From the NCBI RefSeq assembly GCF_947072515.1, contig NZ_CAMTIG010000006.1, positions 42,445 to 106,444 on the forward strand: DNA of 64,000 bases, written 5' to 3'. How positions within the stretch are numbered: position 1 is the first letter of the stretch; each line of letters begins with the position of its first letter. The DNA comes from an uncultured Clostridium sp. GTDB lineage: Bacteria > Bacillota > Clostridia > Clostridiales > Clostridiaceae. This document shows, piece by piece, positions 44,279 through 53,230 of this stretch. Position numbers and translations under genes: made by a program. The notes under the pieces were generated by a model, which was not told where the DNA came from, made no database searches, and saw nothing but the letters and a program-made list of their open reading frames with translations.

Positions 44279-44508
44279 ATCTTTTTTTCTTGTAGTCTTT
44301 CATCATTTATATAAACATGTCCCTTATAATAGATATCTAAAGTTGATAATATATTTATAAGTGTACTTTTCCCTGATCCTGATGATCCCATTATCCCTAA
44401 AAATTCTCCGCTTTTAATCTCTAAATCTATATTTTTTAAAGCTTCAAACTTTGTATCATATTCACCATAAATTTTACATAAATTTCTAACCTCTATAAGT
44501 GTTTTCAT
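44275..44508 (-). CDS. ABC ATPase, N-terminal part of a frame-split gene
   Basis: 77 codons ending at TGA 44275-44277. It contains the ABC N-terminal sheet and Walker [13 protein letters not shown] (about residues 39-50) and ends ...ERLQEKKI. The homologous sequence continues without gap in the next frame (43724-44278). The change of frame coincides with a run of seven A that forms A_AAA_AAG in the zero frame. This is either a single-base loss in an A8 run (mutation or sequencing error) or a programmed -1 shift. It lies 20 nt downstream of the permease. Confidence 0.75.
   Translation of the reverse strand: MKTLIEVRNLCKIYGEYDTKFEALKNIDLEIKSGEFLGIMGSSGSGKSTLINILSTLDIYYKGHVYINDERLQEKKI
44281..44287 (-). 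other. A_AAA_AAG slippery heptamer at the ATPase frame junction
   Basis: In the zero frame the codons are GAA AAA AAG ATA TGA. The heptamer A AAA AAG is the dnaX-type -1 frameshift signal, and slipping there gives ...E-K-K-D-M-K-K-M, which enters the C-terminal frame of the ATPase in exact register. The zero-frame stop follows three bases later. Confidence 0.55.
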
Positions 44509-44528
44509 ACTTCCCCCCTCTTACATAC

Positions 44529-45878
44529 CTAACATTTTTGCATTTGCTTTTTGTTTTCTATCAGTTCCCACTTTATTTTTCTACTATAATAAACTGCTAT
44601 TATAATAGCTATTCCTATAATTGGTATATCTACACTAATCATTACCGCTAATGCATATCTTATAGTTACATCTCCTTGAAATACATAAGCTAATAAATTA
44701 GCCATTAAAATTATTAATGGTGTAAAAATAGTAAATAAAAACGTAACTATTACTTCTGATTTAATGCATTTTATTATTTGTTTATCCGAAAACCCTATAT
44801 AACTTAATTGCAAAGCTCTTTTTTTAATGTGCCTAAATTCTACTGATAATTTATAGCCAAGACTTGCACTAACACATATCCCTATTCCTATTAAACTAAT
44901 TGCTAATGCTTCTTTTATTCCTACCTCTCCTATTACTTCGCTTACTCCATTAACTGTGTATATTAGCATAAATAAAAATATAGCCATATATGCAAAAGAT
45001 TCTTTTATTACCTTCATTGCGTTCCCTAAATATATAATTCTATTTTTTCTATACATAAAATCTCTTTTTTTTAATGACTTAAACATATCACTTACAGAAT
45101 AAGTTATAAGCCAATATATTATTCCTAAACTCAGATAGCTAAACATTCCTACAATGTCTTGTACTCCATTTATATTTGCAAATAAAATAAGCGTAATAAT
45201 GGGCATCATGTATAATACCACTATGATTATCCATGGAATTTTTATACTTCTTTTATCTCCAACTTTTTTTACTGCTCCAAGATTCATAAGTCCTATTGTA
45301 TCTTTTCTATATACAAATCCCCAATTTATTACAATTGAAATAGTTATCACTAATAATAAATATAATATTAAGATTCCTATACCTTCTATATAAAATGTAA
45401 ATATCTTTCCACTTTCTCCAATAAGGTTATATAAGAGAATATTATATAATGGAGATATTAGAATTCCCCCTATTCCTCCTATTCCTATTCCCCATAAAAA
45501 ACTTTTCATGCTATTGTATATTAGAAATATAAGTGCATCTGAATAGCTTCTTCCACTATAAAACATACATGAAACTTTCTTACCTTTTTCTCTTATATAA
45601 ATTGTTGCAGAAAATATAATCAATAGACATGCTGCACTTATAATTGAAAATAGATTCATTTTTAATGAAGTCTCCGGTAATAAATCCATTTTTCTTACAT
45701 ACCCTTCAATCCTAATTATCTCTCTAATACCTGTATCAACCAACTTGTATACGTCTTCATTATAATATGTATTTATTGCGTTATACATTATCATAACTAT
45801 TACTATTACTGTCATTATAAACGGATTATTATTATTCTCCCCCTTATATATTTTCTTTGAAAATTTACTTACTCCCAT
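44529..45878 (-). CDS. ABC transporter permease, FtsX-like
   Basis: 449 residues from ATG 45878, chosen because GGGGGAG lies five bases upstream; an ATG at 45911 would lie at or before the predicted transcription start. About ten hydrophobic segments in two groups (for example LIYNSMKSFLWGIGIGGIGG and ISLIGIGICVSASLGY). It lacks the ~200-residue extracellular domain of BceB permeases, but the SFLWGIGIG and QLSYIGFSDKQI segments are like the FtsX domain. It is the first gene of permease - split ATPase - ATPase - kinase - regulator. Role: probably peptide or lipid-drug handling coupled to sensing. Confidence 0.82.
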   Translation of the reverse strand: MGVSKFSKKIYKGENNNNPFIMTVIVIVMIMYNAINTYYNEDVYKLVDTGIREIIRIEGYVRKMDLLPETSLKMNLFSIISAACLLIIFSATIYIREKGKKVSCMFYSGRSYSDALIFLIYNSMKSFLWGIGIGGIGGILISPLYNILLYNLIGESGKIFTFYIEGIGILILYLLLVITISIVINWGFVYRKDTIGLMNLGAVKKVGDKRSIKIPWIIIVVLYMMPIITLILFANINGVQDIVGMFSYLSLGIIYWLITYSVSDMFKSLKKRDFMYRKNRIIYLGNAMKVIKESFAYMAIFLFMLIYTVNGVSEVIGEVGIKEALAISLIGIGICVSASLGYKLSVEFRHIKKRALQLSYIGFSDKQIIKCIKSEVIVTFLFTIFTPLIILMANLLAYVFQGDVTIRYALAVMISVDIPIIGIAIIIAVYYSRKIKWELIENKKQMQKC

Positions 45879-45915
45879 AAGTTCTCCCCCATATATACTT
45901 TTTAATCTCATCTTA

Positions 45916-45948
45916 ATAATACTATCTCAACATGAAATAAATATGAAA
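45916..45948 (-). promoter_or_regulatory. putative promoter with 11-bp-spaced repeats for the ABC/two-component operon
   Basis: Minus strand TTTCAT-N5-TTTCAT (45932-45937 and 45943-45948) lies ten bases upstream of TATTAT (45916-45921). Direct repeats one helical turn apart at the -35 position are typical of OmpR-family activator sites, so the operon may be autoregulated by its own response regulator. Confidence 0.4.
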
Positions 45949-45983
45949 TTTTTATATTTTTTACCATTTAAATACATTATAAT

Positions 45984-46023
45984 AAAAAACTCTGCTATAA
46001 CCAATGTTATAGCAGAGTTTTTT
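45984..46023 (-). terminator. terminator of the exopolysaccharide operon
   Basis: 18-bp perfect stem (45984-46001 with 46006-46023), CAAT loop, A run on the left giving a U tail on the minus strand; 4 nt past the ydaN-like stop. Confidence 0.92.
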
Positions 46024-46026
46024 TAT

Positions 46027-48144
46027 TTATTTATTTTTTTTACTTTTTCTTTCTGTTCCATTTTTCTCTTTTTTATATTTATTAAAATACAATAAAGCTG
46101 AAACTACTACTAATATTACTACTAATCCAAATAATCCTAGCAATACTTTTGTTAATGTATTACTATTTTCAATACTTTTGAATACCGGTGCATTATCTTC
46201 TGGTTTAACCATTTGATAATTTTGAACAGTTCCATTTTGATCTATTATTGCTGAGTCACCTGTAAGTTCTAGTATCTTTTTAGAACTATCTAAATATAGC
46301 ATAGAATTTTCTAAATTACCTTCATTAGGTGCTGTCATCACAAGCATTCCTCTTTGATCATTAAATGGTGATTTACTTATTTGGAATGTTGATATTTCAC
46401 TATTAAACGGTTCTGTTAAGTATTGTTTTGCATTAGATTCAAATCCATTATAATTTGAATTATACTTAAACCATAAATTACTATTTATATCTTTTATAAA
46501 TGGATTATTATTTGGTGTTCCATATACAATTAAATTATCATCATTCTTTAAATCTGTAACATTACTTCCATTTTCAACTGTAATATCTCCAACATTATAC
46601 TTAGTTGATTGCCCCATTAAAGCAAACATATCTCCTAGTTTTGTTAAATCTGTTGAATTCATGTTATTTGGAGTTACTACAAGTACATTGTTAAAACTAT
46701 CATCTTGAACATATGGATTGGGATATCTATTAAAGCTATATTCTTTTGTTTGAACTGTTGGTAAGTAAATATATGAATCTGGTGTTACATATGCCCAAGG
46801 TGCTTTAACCTGTCTTTTTTCACACCACTCATTTGGTACCGCTAAATTAAATGCTATTTCAATATTTAAATATGATGTTACTTTAACATCTGATGGTATT
46901 GTTAATTCTAAAGTATCTCCATTTGCTTTACTTGCTTCTAATGATTTACTTCCTATTGGTACTCCATTAATATATACACTTACTAAAGCTTTACTATAAT
47001 CTAAGTTTTGAGAATATCTCATATTCAAATAAATTTTCCCACCTGATGTTAAGACTCTATTTTTAGGCATTTTATATCCTATATCTACAGATCTCGTAAA
47101 CGGTCCTTCAAGATAAGCTCCATCAGCGCCCATATCTTGTAGTGTTATTTTATCACTAACCCCATTTACAGTTTGAAGTTCTTGAACATCTTTATTTACT
47201 ACATAACTATTATTTAGTTGTAATGTTAAAGATGGATTCATTAAAACTCTTGTCGCTTTATTTAACATCTCACTATTATCTGATAAAACAAAAAGTACCT
47301 TATTCCCTTGATTATATGGTGAGTCTATTTGTTCTATAAGAGCTTCATTATTATAATCTACATTTGGATTTCCTAATTTACTTTTAAGTTCATTTGGTAA
47401 ATCACTATAATTTCCTATATATATTAAATTATCATTTTTATCTATATCATTGGCCTTTACTATTTGCCCACTATAATCTCCTTGAGTAAATAATCTTCCT
47501 AAATAAGAATTCAATAAAAATGCATTTGAAACATCAAAATTCTTATAGTTGTTTGGAACTACTATTTGCGTGTTAACACTTGGATTATTATTTTCCCTTA
47601 TATATGGGTATGGGAAATTTGCAATATTATTATTTGAAGCTTTATTTGCAAAGTTTACAGTTATATTAGTTCCCTGATTTATAGTTGCCCAGTTAGCTGG
47701 ATTAACATCATCAACACAAGGCATATCAGAAATTCTCATATATGCTTCTATTTTCAATGTATTTGATCCTTCTTTAAATAATCTAGTTGGAACATTTAAA
47801 TTTAAAGTTTGAACTTCATCATTACCTTTATAGTAAACTTGCTCTGTTCTAAATGGAATATTATTTATATAAAACACAAAAAATGTTTGCGTATTTTCTG
47901 ACTGTATTTGACTTCTTGTAAATTTCACCGTCATGTCAGCACTATTTACTTGCCACCATTTACTAACATTAAAGTATATTTCATGAGATGAAAAATCTCC
48001 GCTAAAAACAATATCTGAATTTAAAGAGAAAGTCTTTTGCTCATTACTATTTGGTGTTGCATTTGCTGTAATTCCATTACTAGTAATAACTAACATAAAA
48101 ACTAATGCAACAGCTAAAAATATACTCCCTATTTTTTTCTTCAT
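46027..48144 (-). CDS. ydaN: BcsB/YdaN-like exopolysaccharide synthase accessory protein
   Basis: 705 residues. Signal peptide (1-30, cleavage near ANA-TP), a long extracytoplasmic beta-rich part with two jelly-roll/Rossmann-like repeats (FYINNIPFRTEQVYYKG and VYINGVPIGSKSLEASK mark carbohydrate-binding modules), and one C-terminal membrane anchor (about 668-690) followed by a Lys-rich tail. This is the BcsB layout. In Bacillus subtilis the homologous YdaN belongs to ydaJKLMN, a c-di-GMP-dependent exopolysaccharide operon. It is the last gene of the same order here, 16 nt after the synthase. Confidence 0.85.
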   Translation of the reverse strand: MKKKIGSIFLAVALVFMLVITSNGITANATPNSNEQKTFSLNSDIVFSGDFSSHEIYFNVSKWWQVNSADMTVKFTRSQIQSENTQTFFVFYINNIPFRTEQVYYKGNDEVQTLNLNVPTRLFKEGSNTLKIEAYMRISDMPCVDDVNPANWATINQGTNITVNFANKASNNNIANFPYPYIRENNNPSVNTQIVVPNNYKNFDVSNAFLLNSYLGRLFTQGDYSGQIVKANDIDKNDNLIYIGNYSDLPNELKSKLGNPNVDYNNEALIEQIDSPYNQGNKVLFVLSDNSEMLNKATRVLMNPSLTLQLNNSYVVNKDVQELQTVNGVSDKITLQDMGADGAYLEGPFTRSVDIGYKMPKNRVLTSGGKIYLNMRYSQNLDYSKALVSVYINGVPIGSKSLEASKANGDTLELTIPSDVKVTSYLNIEIAFNLAVPNEWCEKRQVKAPWAYVTPDSYIYLPTVQTKEYSFNRYPNPYVQDDSFNNVLVVTPNNMNSTDLTKLGDMFALMGQSTKYNVGDITVENGSNVTDLKNDDNLIVYGTPNNNPFIKDINSNLWFKYNSNYNGFESNAKQYLTEPFNSEISTFQISKSPFNDQRGMLVMTAPNEGNLENSMLYLDSSKKILELTGDSAIIDQNGTVQNYQMVKPEDNAPVFKSIENSNTLTKVLLGLFGLVVILVVVSALLYFNKYKKEKNGTERKSKKNK

Positions 48145-48160
48145 TCTAAAAAATCCTCCT

Positions 48161-49408
48161 CTATTGGAATCTTTCTGTTTTATACCACTTTGTTTCTCTT
48201 TTTAATATTGTATCTTTCATATATTGATAAAACCCTAGAGCTGCTACAACTTCCCAAAGCTTACAATAAACAAAATACATTATTATGGTTATCCCTGCAT
48301 TTTTTAAGTTTAATTCACCTTTTTCAGTAGAAATTGCTACCTGTATAGATAAAACAAATACTAGTATAGCCATAATCCAAAATACAGTACTATATCCTGC
48401 TATATTTAAATTAATAATTCCTAAAATCCCTAGTATAAATAATGCATCTGATAATATACTTGCAGATAAAAATAAGAAATATGTTATGGAATAATATAAG
48501 ATATCAAATCTTGTTACCCCTGCATCTTTTCTAAATAAATATTTAAAATTCTTTACTACAACGTAATTATTTCCTTTTGCCCACCTTGTTCTTTGTCTTA
48601 TCCAAACCTTTAATGTTTGCGGTTCTTGTTCCCAAGTTACAGCTTTAGGCATAAACTTTATTTTATATCCCATTCTATACATTCTAAAACTTATTTCAGT
48701 ATCTTCTGTAACTGCTTTTGTATCCCAACCACCCATACTTTCTATAATAGAACGTCTTATAACAAAGTTTGTTCCAGGAATCGTACAAAGCTTAAATAAT
48801 TGCCATCTTCCAGCTTGTGCCATCCATTGGAAAGTTAACGTCTCTATATTTATAAACTTAGTTAAAAGATTTACATCTTTATTTCTACATCTAAACTTTC
48901 CAATTACTGCACCTAGCCCCTCATCTTCCATTAAGGTTTGAACTAAATACTTTAATGCATTTTTCTCTGGAGTATTATCAGCGTCATAAATAGCTAATAC
49001 TTCACCTTTGCTCTTTTCAAACCCTATATTTAAAGAATTTGACTTTCCTTTTCCCCCAGTTTCACTATCAGTATTTATTACTATTAAATTTCTACTTTTA
49101 TTCTCATTTTGAAGCCGATTTAAAATTTCTGCTGAATTATCACTTGAATTATCATTTATTACTATTATTTCATATCTATCATTTGGATATGATAAATTAA
49201 GTAATGATTTTACAGTCTTTTCTATTACTATTGCTTCGTTATGTGCTGGAACCATTATTGATACAAATGGATAATAATCTAGTTCTTCTTTCATTTCCAT
49301 TTTTTGTACTTTCTCATAATATACATACCCTGCTACAACTAATACGACATTTATCAAAATTATTATCCATATTACTATAAGACAATATATAGCTAAATAT
49401 CCATCCAT
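48161..49408 (-). CDS. ydaM: family-2 glycosyltransferase, BcsA/YdaM-like polysaccharide synthase
   Basis: 415 residues. One N-terminal membrane segment (about 5-28), a GT-A domain with VINDNSSDNS (about 83), DAD in AIYDADNTPE (about 140), TED in AVTEDTEISF (about 234) and the RQRTRW (QxxRW) motif (about 271), then two or three C-terminal membrane segments. These are the processive synthase signatures of cellulose/hyaluronan-type enzymes. There is no PilZ domain, so c-di-GMP control must come from another subunit, most likely the YdaK-like protein of the operon. The polymer is unknown. Confidence 0.9.
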   Translation of the reverse strand: MDGYLAIYCLIVIWIIILINVVLVVAGYVYYEKVQKMEMKEELDYYPFVSIMVPAHNEAIVIEKTVKSLLNLSYPNDRYEIIVINDNSSDNSAEILNRLQNENKSRNLIVINTDSETGGKGKSNSLNIGFEKSKGEVLAIYDADNTPEKNALKYLVQTLMEDEGLGAVIGKFRCRNKDVNLLTKFINIETLTFQWMAQAGRWQLFKLCTIPGTNFVIRRSIIESMGGWDTKAVTEDTEISFRMYRMGYKIKFMPKAVTWEQEPQTLKVWIRQRTRWAKGNNYVVVKNFKYLFRKDAGVTRFDILYYSITYFLFLSASILSDALFILGILGIINLNIAGYSTVFWIMAILVFVLSIQVAISTEKGELNLKNAGITIIMYFVYCKLWEVVAALGFYQYMKDTILKRETKWYKTERFQ

Positions 49409-49418
49409 ACTATTTCTC

Positions 49419-50762
49419 CTATCTAAAGTATTTTTTCTTATCTATTCTCTTACTTAAAATAGTAATTATAATAAATAAAATACATGCTACAGCTCCAAAT
49501 ATAAGAAGCTTATCACTAATTTTTGATATATCTATATCATTATTATTAGTTGTAGTTGCATTACTGCTATCTGTTTTAAATAACTCTTTATTAGATATAT
49601 ACGTATTTTGTTGAACATATTTACCATTCAAGTAAACGCCATCAGCTTTACACTGAATTTTATTTCCATTAATCTCTATTTCCGAATTTAAATTTCTTGG
49701 TGTACTAAATGCAATTCCATTATTAATTAAATTTTGAATATCTGTTTTAAATGTTGCTAAATCTACAGAATCATCTATACTTACTCCAACACTTCCTGCC
49801 ATAGAATTTATATTATTACTTATCGCATCTTTATATGAAATTTCTTCTATTACATTCTTAAAAACAGGATTATCATAATCAGTAATTCCACCTGTTGCAA
49901 CAGTTGAATTTTCTACAAAAACAGTATTACTCTTTTCTAAATCTGTTTTTAAATCCTGGTTATAAAGCAAATAATTTGGCATAGATATTCCAATTGGATA
50001 TACTAAATAATTTACATAATTTTTATAGCCTTCTTCCATAGCCGCAAATATTTCTTGTGCTGTTGCATTCCCTTGATTTATATATGGACAGCTCAATATT
50101 ACATAACCACCTGATGCCTGTGCATACCTTAATGCCTCTGTAAAATTCTGCATTGCTTTAAATGTTGGATTCTCAAAAACAGGTATAGCATTAATAATAA
50201 ATGGAATTCCTTGACCATTTAAATATTTTATTTTATCTACTAAATCATTTAAGTTGATAAATGGTGTTACATTATTTATTACTAAATATTTATCTCCACT
50301 TACATTTCTCCCATCGATATTATTTAGTAATTCATTTCTAAAAGTAAAATAATTTGTAGCTTTTTCAGGAATAGGCATTATTTTTTTATAACTTAATCCA
50401 CTGTTTTGTATATCTGAAATATATGTTATTTTATTCGCTTCTGCATTTAATTCCTTTAATAAATCCCCATTAAATATTTGAGTATTACAATTTAAAATGA
50501 TTATATTTGAGTATTCATCTAAATCTTTTATATTGTTCTCCTCAGTAAAGTTTACCTTTTCTAAATTTACAGGAATATTAGATTCTGTTGCTACTCTATT
50601 TACTTGTTCTAATATATTTTCTCCTTCTCCATAAACATTACTAGAATCATAGATAATTAATATCTTATGATTAATTGTAGTTGCCATAGATTTTATACTT
50701 GGTATTATAATACTTAATGCTAATAAGGCTATAGTTATCTTTAATACCCTTTTAAACATCAT
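49419..50762 (-). CDS. ydaL: DUF2334/YdaL-like polysaccharide-deacetylase-fold protein
   Basis: 447 residues: signal segment (about 7-27), a first domain with KILIIYDSSN, a second domain with YLVINNVTPFINLNDLVDKI and PFIINAIPVFENP (about residues 161-200) that matches DUF2334 of the polysaccharide-deacetylase superfamily, and a C-terminal membrane anchor (about 420-440). In active deacetylases the first motif contains D-D; here it reads INNV, so catalysis is doubtful. It overlaps the YdaK-like gene by 11 nt. It may modify or help export the polysaccharide. Confidence 0.78.
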   Translation of the reverse strand: MMFKRVLKITIALLALSIIIPSIKSMATTINHKILIIYDSSNVYGEGENILEQVNRVATESNIPVNLEKVNFTEENNIKDLDEYSNIIILNCNTQIFNGDLLKELNAEANKITYISDIQNSGLSYKKIMPIPEKATNYFTFRNELLNNIDGRNVSGDKYLVINNVTPFINLNDLVDKIKYLNGQGIPFIINAIPVFENPTFKAMQNFTEALRYAQASGGYVILSCPYINQGNATAQEIFAAMEEGYKNYVNYLVYPIGISMPNYLLYNQDLKTDLEKSNTVFVENSTVATGGITDYDNPVFKNVIEEISYKDAISNNINSMAGSVGVSIDDSVDLATFKTDIQNLINNGIAFSTPRNLNSEIEINGNKIQCKADGVYLNGKYVQQNTYISNKELFKTDSSNATTTNNNDIDISKISDKLLIFGAVACILFIIITILSKRIDKKKYFR

Positions 50763-51603
50763 AATCTAGTTCACCCTCTGCTAATCTTAAAAATTCAGCA
50801 GGATCTTTTATACTTTCATTCCATTGACACATACCAACTTGAATTTCAAGATTTATTCCTTTAAGTTCTTGGTGCTTTTTTGATACTTCTTCATGTATTT
50901 TTCTTTTTATTCTATCTTTTACTACTAATGCACCTTTTTCATCTGTAATAAGAATATATGCAAAAGTATCTATATTTAAAATATATTTTCTATCTTCGTC
51001 CCTTAAAACATCATTTGTCGTTTTTGCTATTACATTAATTAAATTTCTATATTTTTCTTCACCAAGTATTCGCTTCATATTTCCACTATACTTTACTTTA
51101 GTAACCATTAATGTAAGTGGTAAACTTCTATGTCGGTCTACCATACTTATGTAAATTGGCATTTCATTTATAAATGCTTTTATATTTCTTATTCCACTTT
51201 CTGCATCTATCATTACAAGTTCTTTATTCTTTACAGATAATTCTGCAATATCTTCTTGTAGAATATTTACATTTTTTGCGAAATAAGAAGATATTATTGC
51301 AGCTAATATAATCATTATAATCCAATAGTAAGTTTCAACATTTGCTAATGTTCCTGTCATAAAAAATTGATATATTTTAAAACTTATATATCCAAAATCA
51401 ACAACTAAAGTTATTACTAATGACATAGTTACACCTAAATAATAACTAATTATGCAAACAATCATTAATAATAAAAACATTACATAATTTTCATAGCTAC
51501 TTTTAAATTCAAACATACTAAATGTAAGTCCTAGTCCAAAAAAGAATACTGTCATAATAGTCATTGCAATATCCACTCTTTTTCTCACATCAAACTTTTC
51601 CAT
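50752..51603 (-). CDS. ydaK: YdaK-like degenerate-GGDEF c-di-GMP receptor
   Basis: 283 residues, as in Bacillus YdaK by recollection. Four N-terminal membrane segments (about 12-30, 38-57, 58-80, 93-112) precede a GGDEF-fold domain. The active site that should read GGDEF is NIDTF (about 207-211), so no cyclase activity is expected. Five residues before it stands RDED, an RxxD inhibitory-site motif at the canonical spacing that binds c-di-GMP. It is therefore predicted to be a receptor that switches on the operon's synthase. Its start overlaps the stop of the upstream gene (TAATG). Confidence 0.85.
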   Translation of the reverse strand: MEKFDVRKRVDIAMTIMTVFFFGLGLTFSMFEFKSSYENYVMFLLLMIVCIISYYLGVTMSLVITLVVDFGYISFKIYQFFMTGTLANVETYYWIIMIILAAIISSYFAKNVNILQEDIAELSVKNKELVMIDAESGIRNIKAFINEMPIYISMVDRHRSLPLTLMVTKVKYSGNMKRILGEEKYRNLINVIAKTTNDVLRDEDRKYILNIDTFAYILITDEKGALVVKDRIKRKIHEEVSKKHQELKGINLEIQVGMCQWNESIKDPAEFLRLAEGELDYDV

Positions 51604-53060
51604 TATTTAATCACCTTCCGTCTCTCCAAACTCATTAATAAATTTTTTATACATACTAAAAATAAGAAGTCAAAGGCCATATTATACATAAATTCATGTT
51701 TTGCTAAATCCGCATCTCCTGCTCCAATTATAGAAATTGCAATTTGACTCACTCCAACAATAAGCACATAATAATAGACTTCTTCTGTAAGCTTTATATC
51801 ATCATTTCCTTTAATATATCTTTTAACTGAGAAATATAAAAATATACCTATATATATTAATGATGCAATTAAGCTTTTAGGTAAAAAATGTGCTTTTATA
51901 TAACTCCACCCACCCCAAAAATAACTTTTTGCAACTGGTGGTTTTCCTGTTGAAACCATATAATTCCCAAGTTCATTTGGACGTATATCATATCCCTCTC
52001 TAAACCCGAGTTCTGCCATTTTAAACATCACACTAGGATGAGTTATATAGAACTTTAAAATACCACCTACACCATATTGACTACAGTATTTTTTTACTAA
52101 CTCTCTATTATTTAAGTCTATCTGTGTAATTGGTGAAAAATAATTTGTATTCTCTAAAAGAGAATACTGCTCGCTTATTCCCATATCTGATAATATCTTA
52201 TCTGGATTTTTCTCATTTAATAATATCCCTCTGTTTAAAGCATGATATTTATTTATATATTGAAAATCTCCTTTAATTGCAGCATAAAAGTATAAGCCTG
52301 AAGCACACATTATAACTACTAAAGCTATTGATACAATCTTTACTTCCATACTTCTTTTGTAATACATTATTCTAAATAATAGTATTGCTAACATAGCTCC
52401 TACCGGTGCTAACTGTTGCTTTGCTCCAAAAAACACTATAGATGTTCCTGCAAAAATCAGTATGTTGTACCATGTTATTTTGTTAAACCGTATCATATAT
52501 AATAAAAATCCTACACTCAGTAAAAAGAATGGTATATTAACAGCTTCACCAAAGAATGAATTAAAATATGCTATATAACCTATGTCCATAAATACAAACA
52601 AATAAAAAAATGATATTATTGCTTTACTTATTGGTGACCTTAAATAACTGCAAAAAACTTTCATTATAAAATATGTTGCTAAAAGTTGAAAACACAATAA
52701 AATAAATGCTAAGTATCTTAAATCAAATGTACTCGTATTTCCTGTAATAATTCTTTCTAAAAACATTGCTGGCTTTATGAGTAAAGACTGAGTAGATACA
52801 ATCATTTTAGGATTACCATTATAAAAATTACTTACACCATATGTTGGTTGGAAATAATTAAAATATATAGGTTGATGATCAGGTCCTTGTCTTAAATAAT
52901 ATAAGTTGTTAGAAACCATGATTCTAAAAAAATCTCCATTGTTTGCCATTCCAACAATTGGTTTTACAAATAATATATTCACACCTATAATTGCAGCTAA
53001 AATAACAGTTAATATTGGAAAGTTTATTTTTTCACCTATACTATAAATTTTTTTCACCAT
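51603..53060 (-). CDS. polytopic glycosyltransferase-like protein (WsfD-like)
   Basis: 485 residues from ATG 53060 with AGGAGG seven bases upstream; an earlier start at 53126 has no ribosome site. About eleven hydrophobic segments with a first extracytoplasmic loop containing MANNGDFFRI (about residue 40), the acidic GD motif seen in WsfD/GT-C-like hexose transferases. It probably transfers a lipid-linked sugar outside the membrane. It is the first gene of the exopolysaccharide operon and occupies the place of ydaJ (a glycoside hydrolase) in Bacillus, so the polymer may differ. Confidence 0.75.
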   Translation of the reverse strand: MVKKIYSIGEKINFPILTVILAAIIGVNILFVKPIVGMANNGDFFRIMVSNNLYYLRQGPDHQPIYFNYFQPTYGVSNFYNGNPKMIVSTQSLLIKPAMFLERIITGNTSTFDLRYLAFILLCFQLLATYFIMKVFCSYLRSPISKAIISFFYLFVFMDIGYIAYFNSFFGEAVNIPFFLLSVGFLLYMIRFNKITWYNILIFAGTSIVFFGAKQQLAPVGAMLAILLFRIMYYKRSMEVKIVSIALVVIMCASGLYFYAAIKGDFQYINKYHALNRGILLNEKNPDKILSDMGISEQYSLLENTNYFSPITQIDLNNRELVKKYCSQYGVGGILKFYITHPSVMFKMAELGFREGYDIRPNELGNYMVSTGKPPVAKSYFWGGWSYIKAHFLPKSLIASLIYIGIFLYFSVKRYIKGNDDIKLTEEVYYYVLIVGVSQIAISIIGAGDADLAKHEFMYNMAFDFLFLVCIKNLLMSLERRKVIK

Positions 53061-53120
53061 AATAAATCCTCCTTTCCTTATTTTTCTTTTTATTTCAACT
53101 TTATATACTAAAAATTTAAA

Positions 53121-53149
53121 AGGCAAAAGGCAACTATTTTTTAGTTACC
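53121..53149 (-). terminator. hairpin in front of the exopolysaccharide operon
   Basis: 8-bp stem with one G-U (53129-53136 with 53142-53149), A5 loop and tail UUUUGCCUUUU on the minus strand. It could be a second terminator for hydA or an attenuator of the operon. No c-di-GMP riboswitch consensus was seen. Confidence 0.5.
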
Positions 53150-53185
53150 TTTCACCAACAAAATTTATTTCTATTATTCCTTGAA

Positions 53186-53215
53186 AATGGAGCTACATTA
53201 AAATATAACTCCATT
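53186..53215 (-). terminator. hydA terminator
   Basis: 10-bp stem with one G-U (53186-53195 with 53206-53215), 10-nt loop, weak UU tail; 15 nt past the hydA stop. Confidence 0.5.
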
Positions 53216-53230
53216 ATTTTGCATTTTTTA

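Noticed and set aside
53061..53230. c-di-GMP riboswitch before the exopolysaccharide operon
   Set aside because: The GGCAAAAGGCAA stretch lacks the conserved GEMM-I core and is better explained as part of a terminator.
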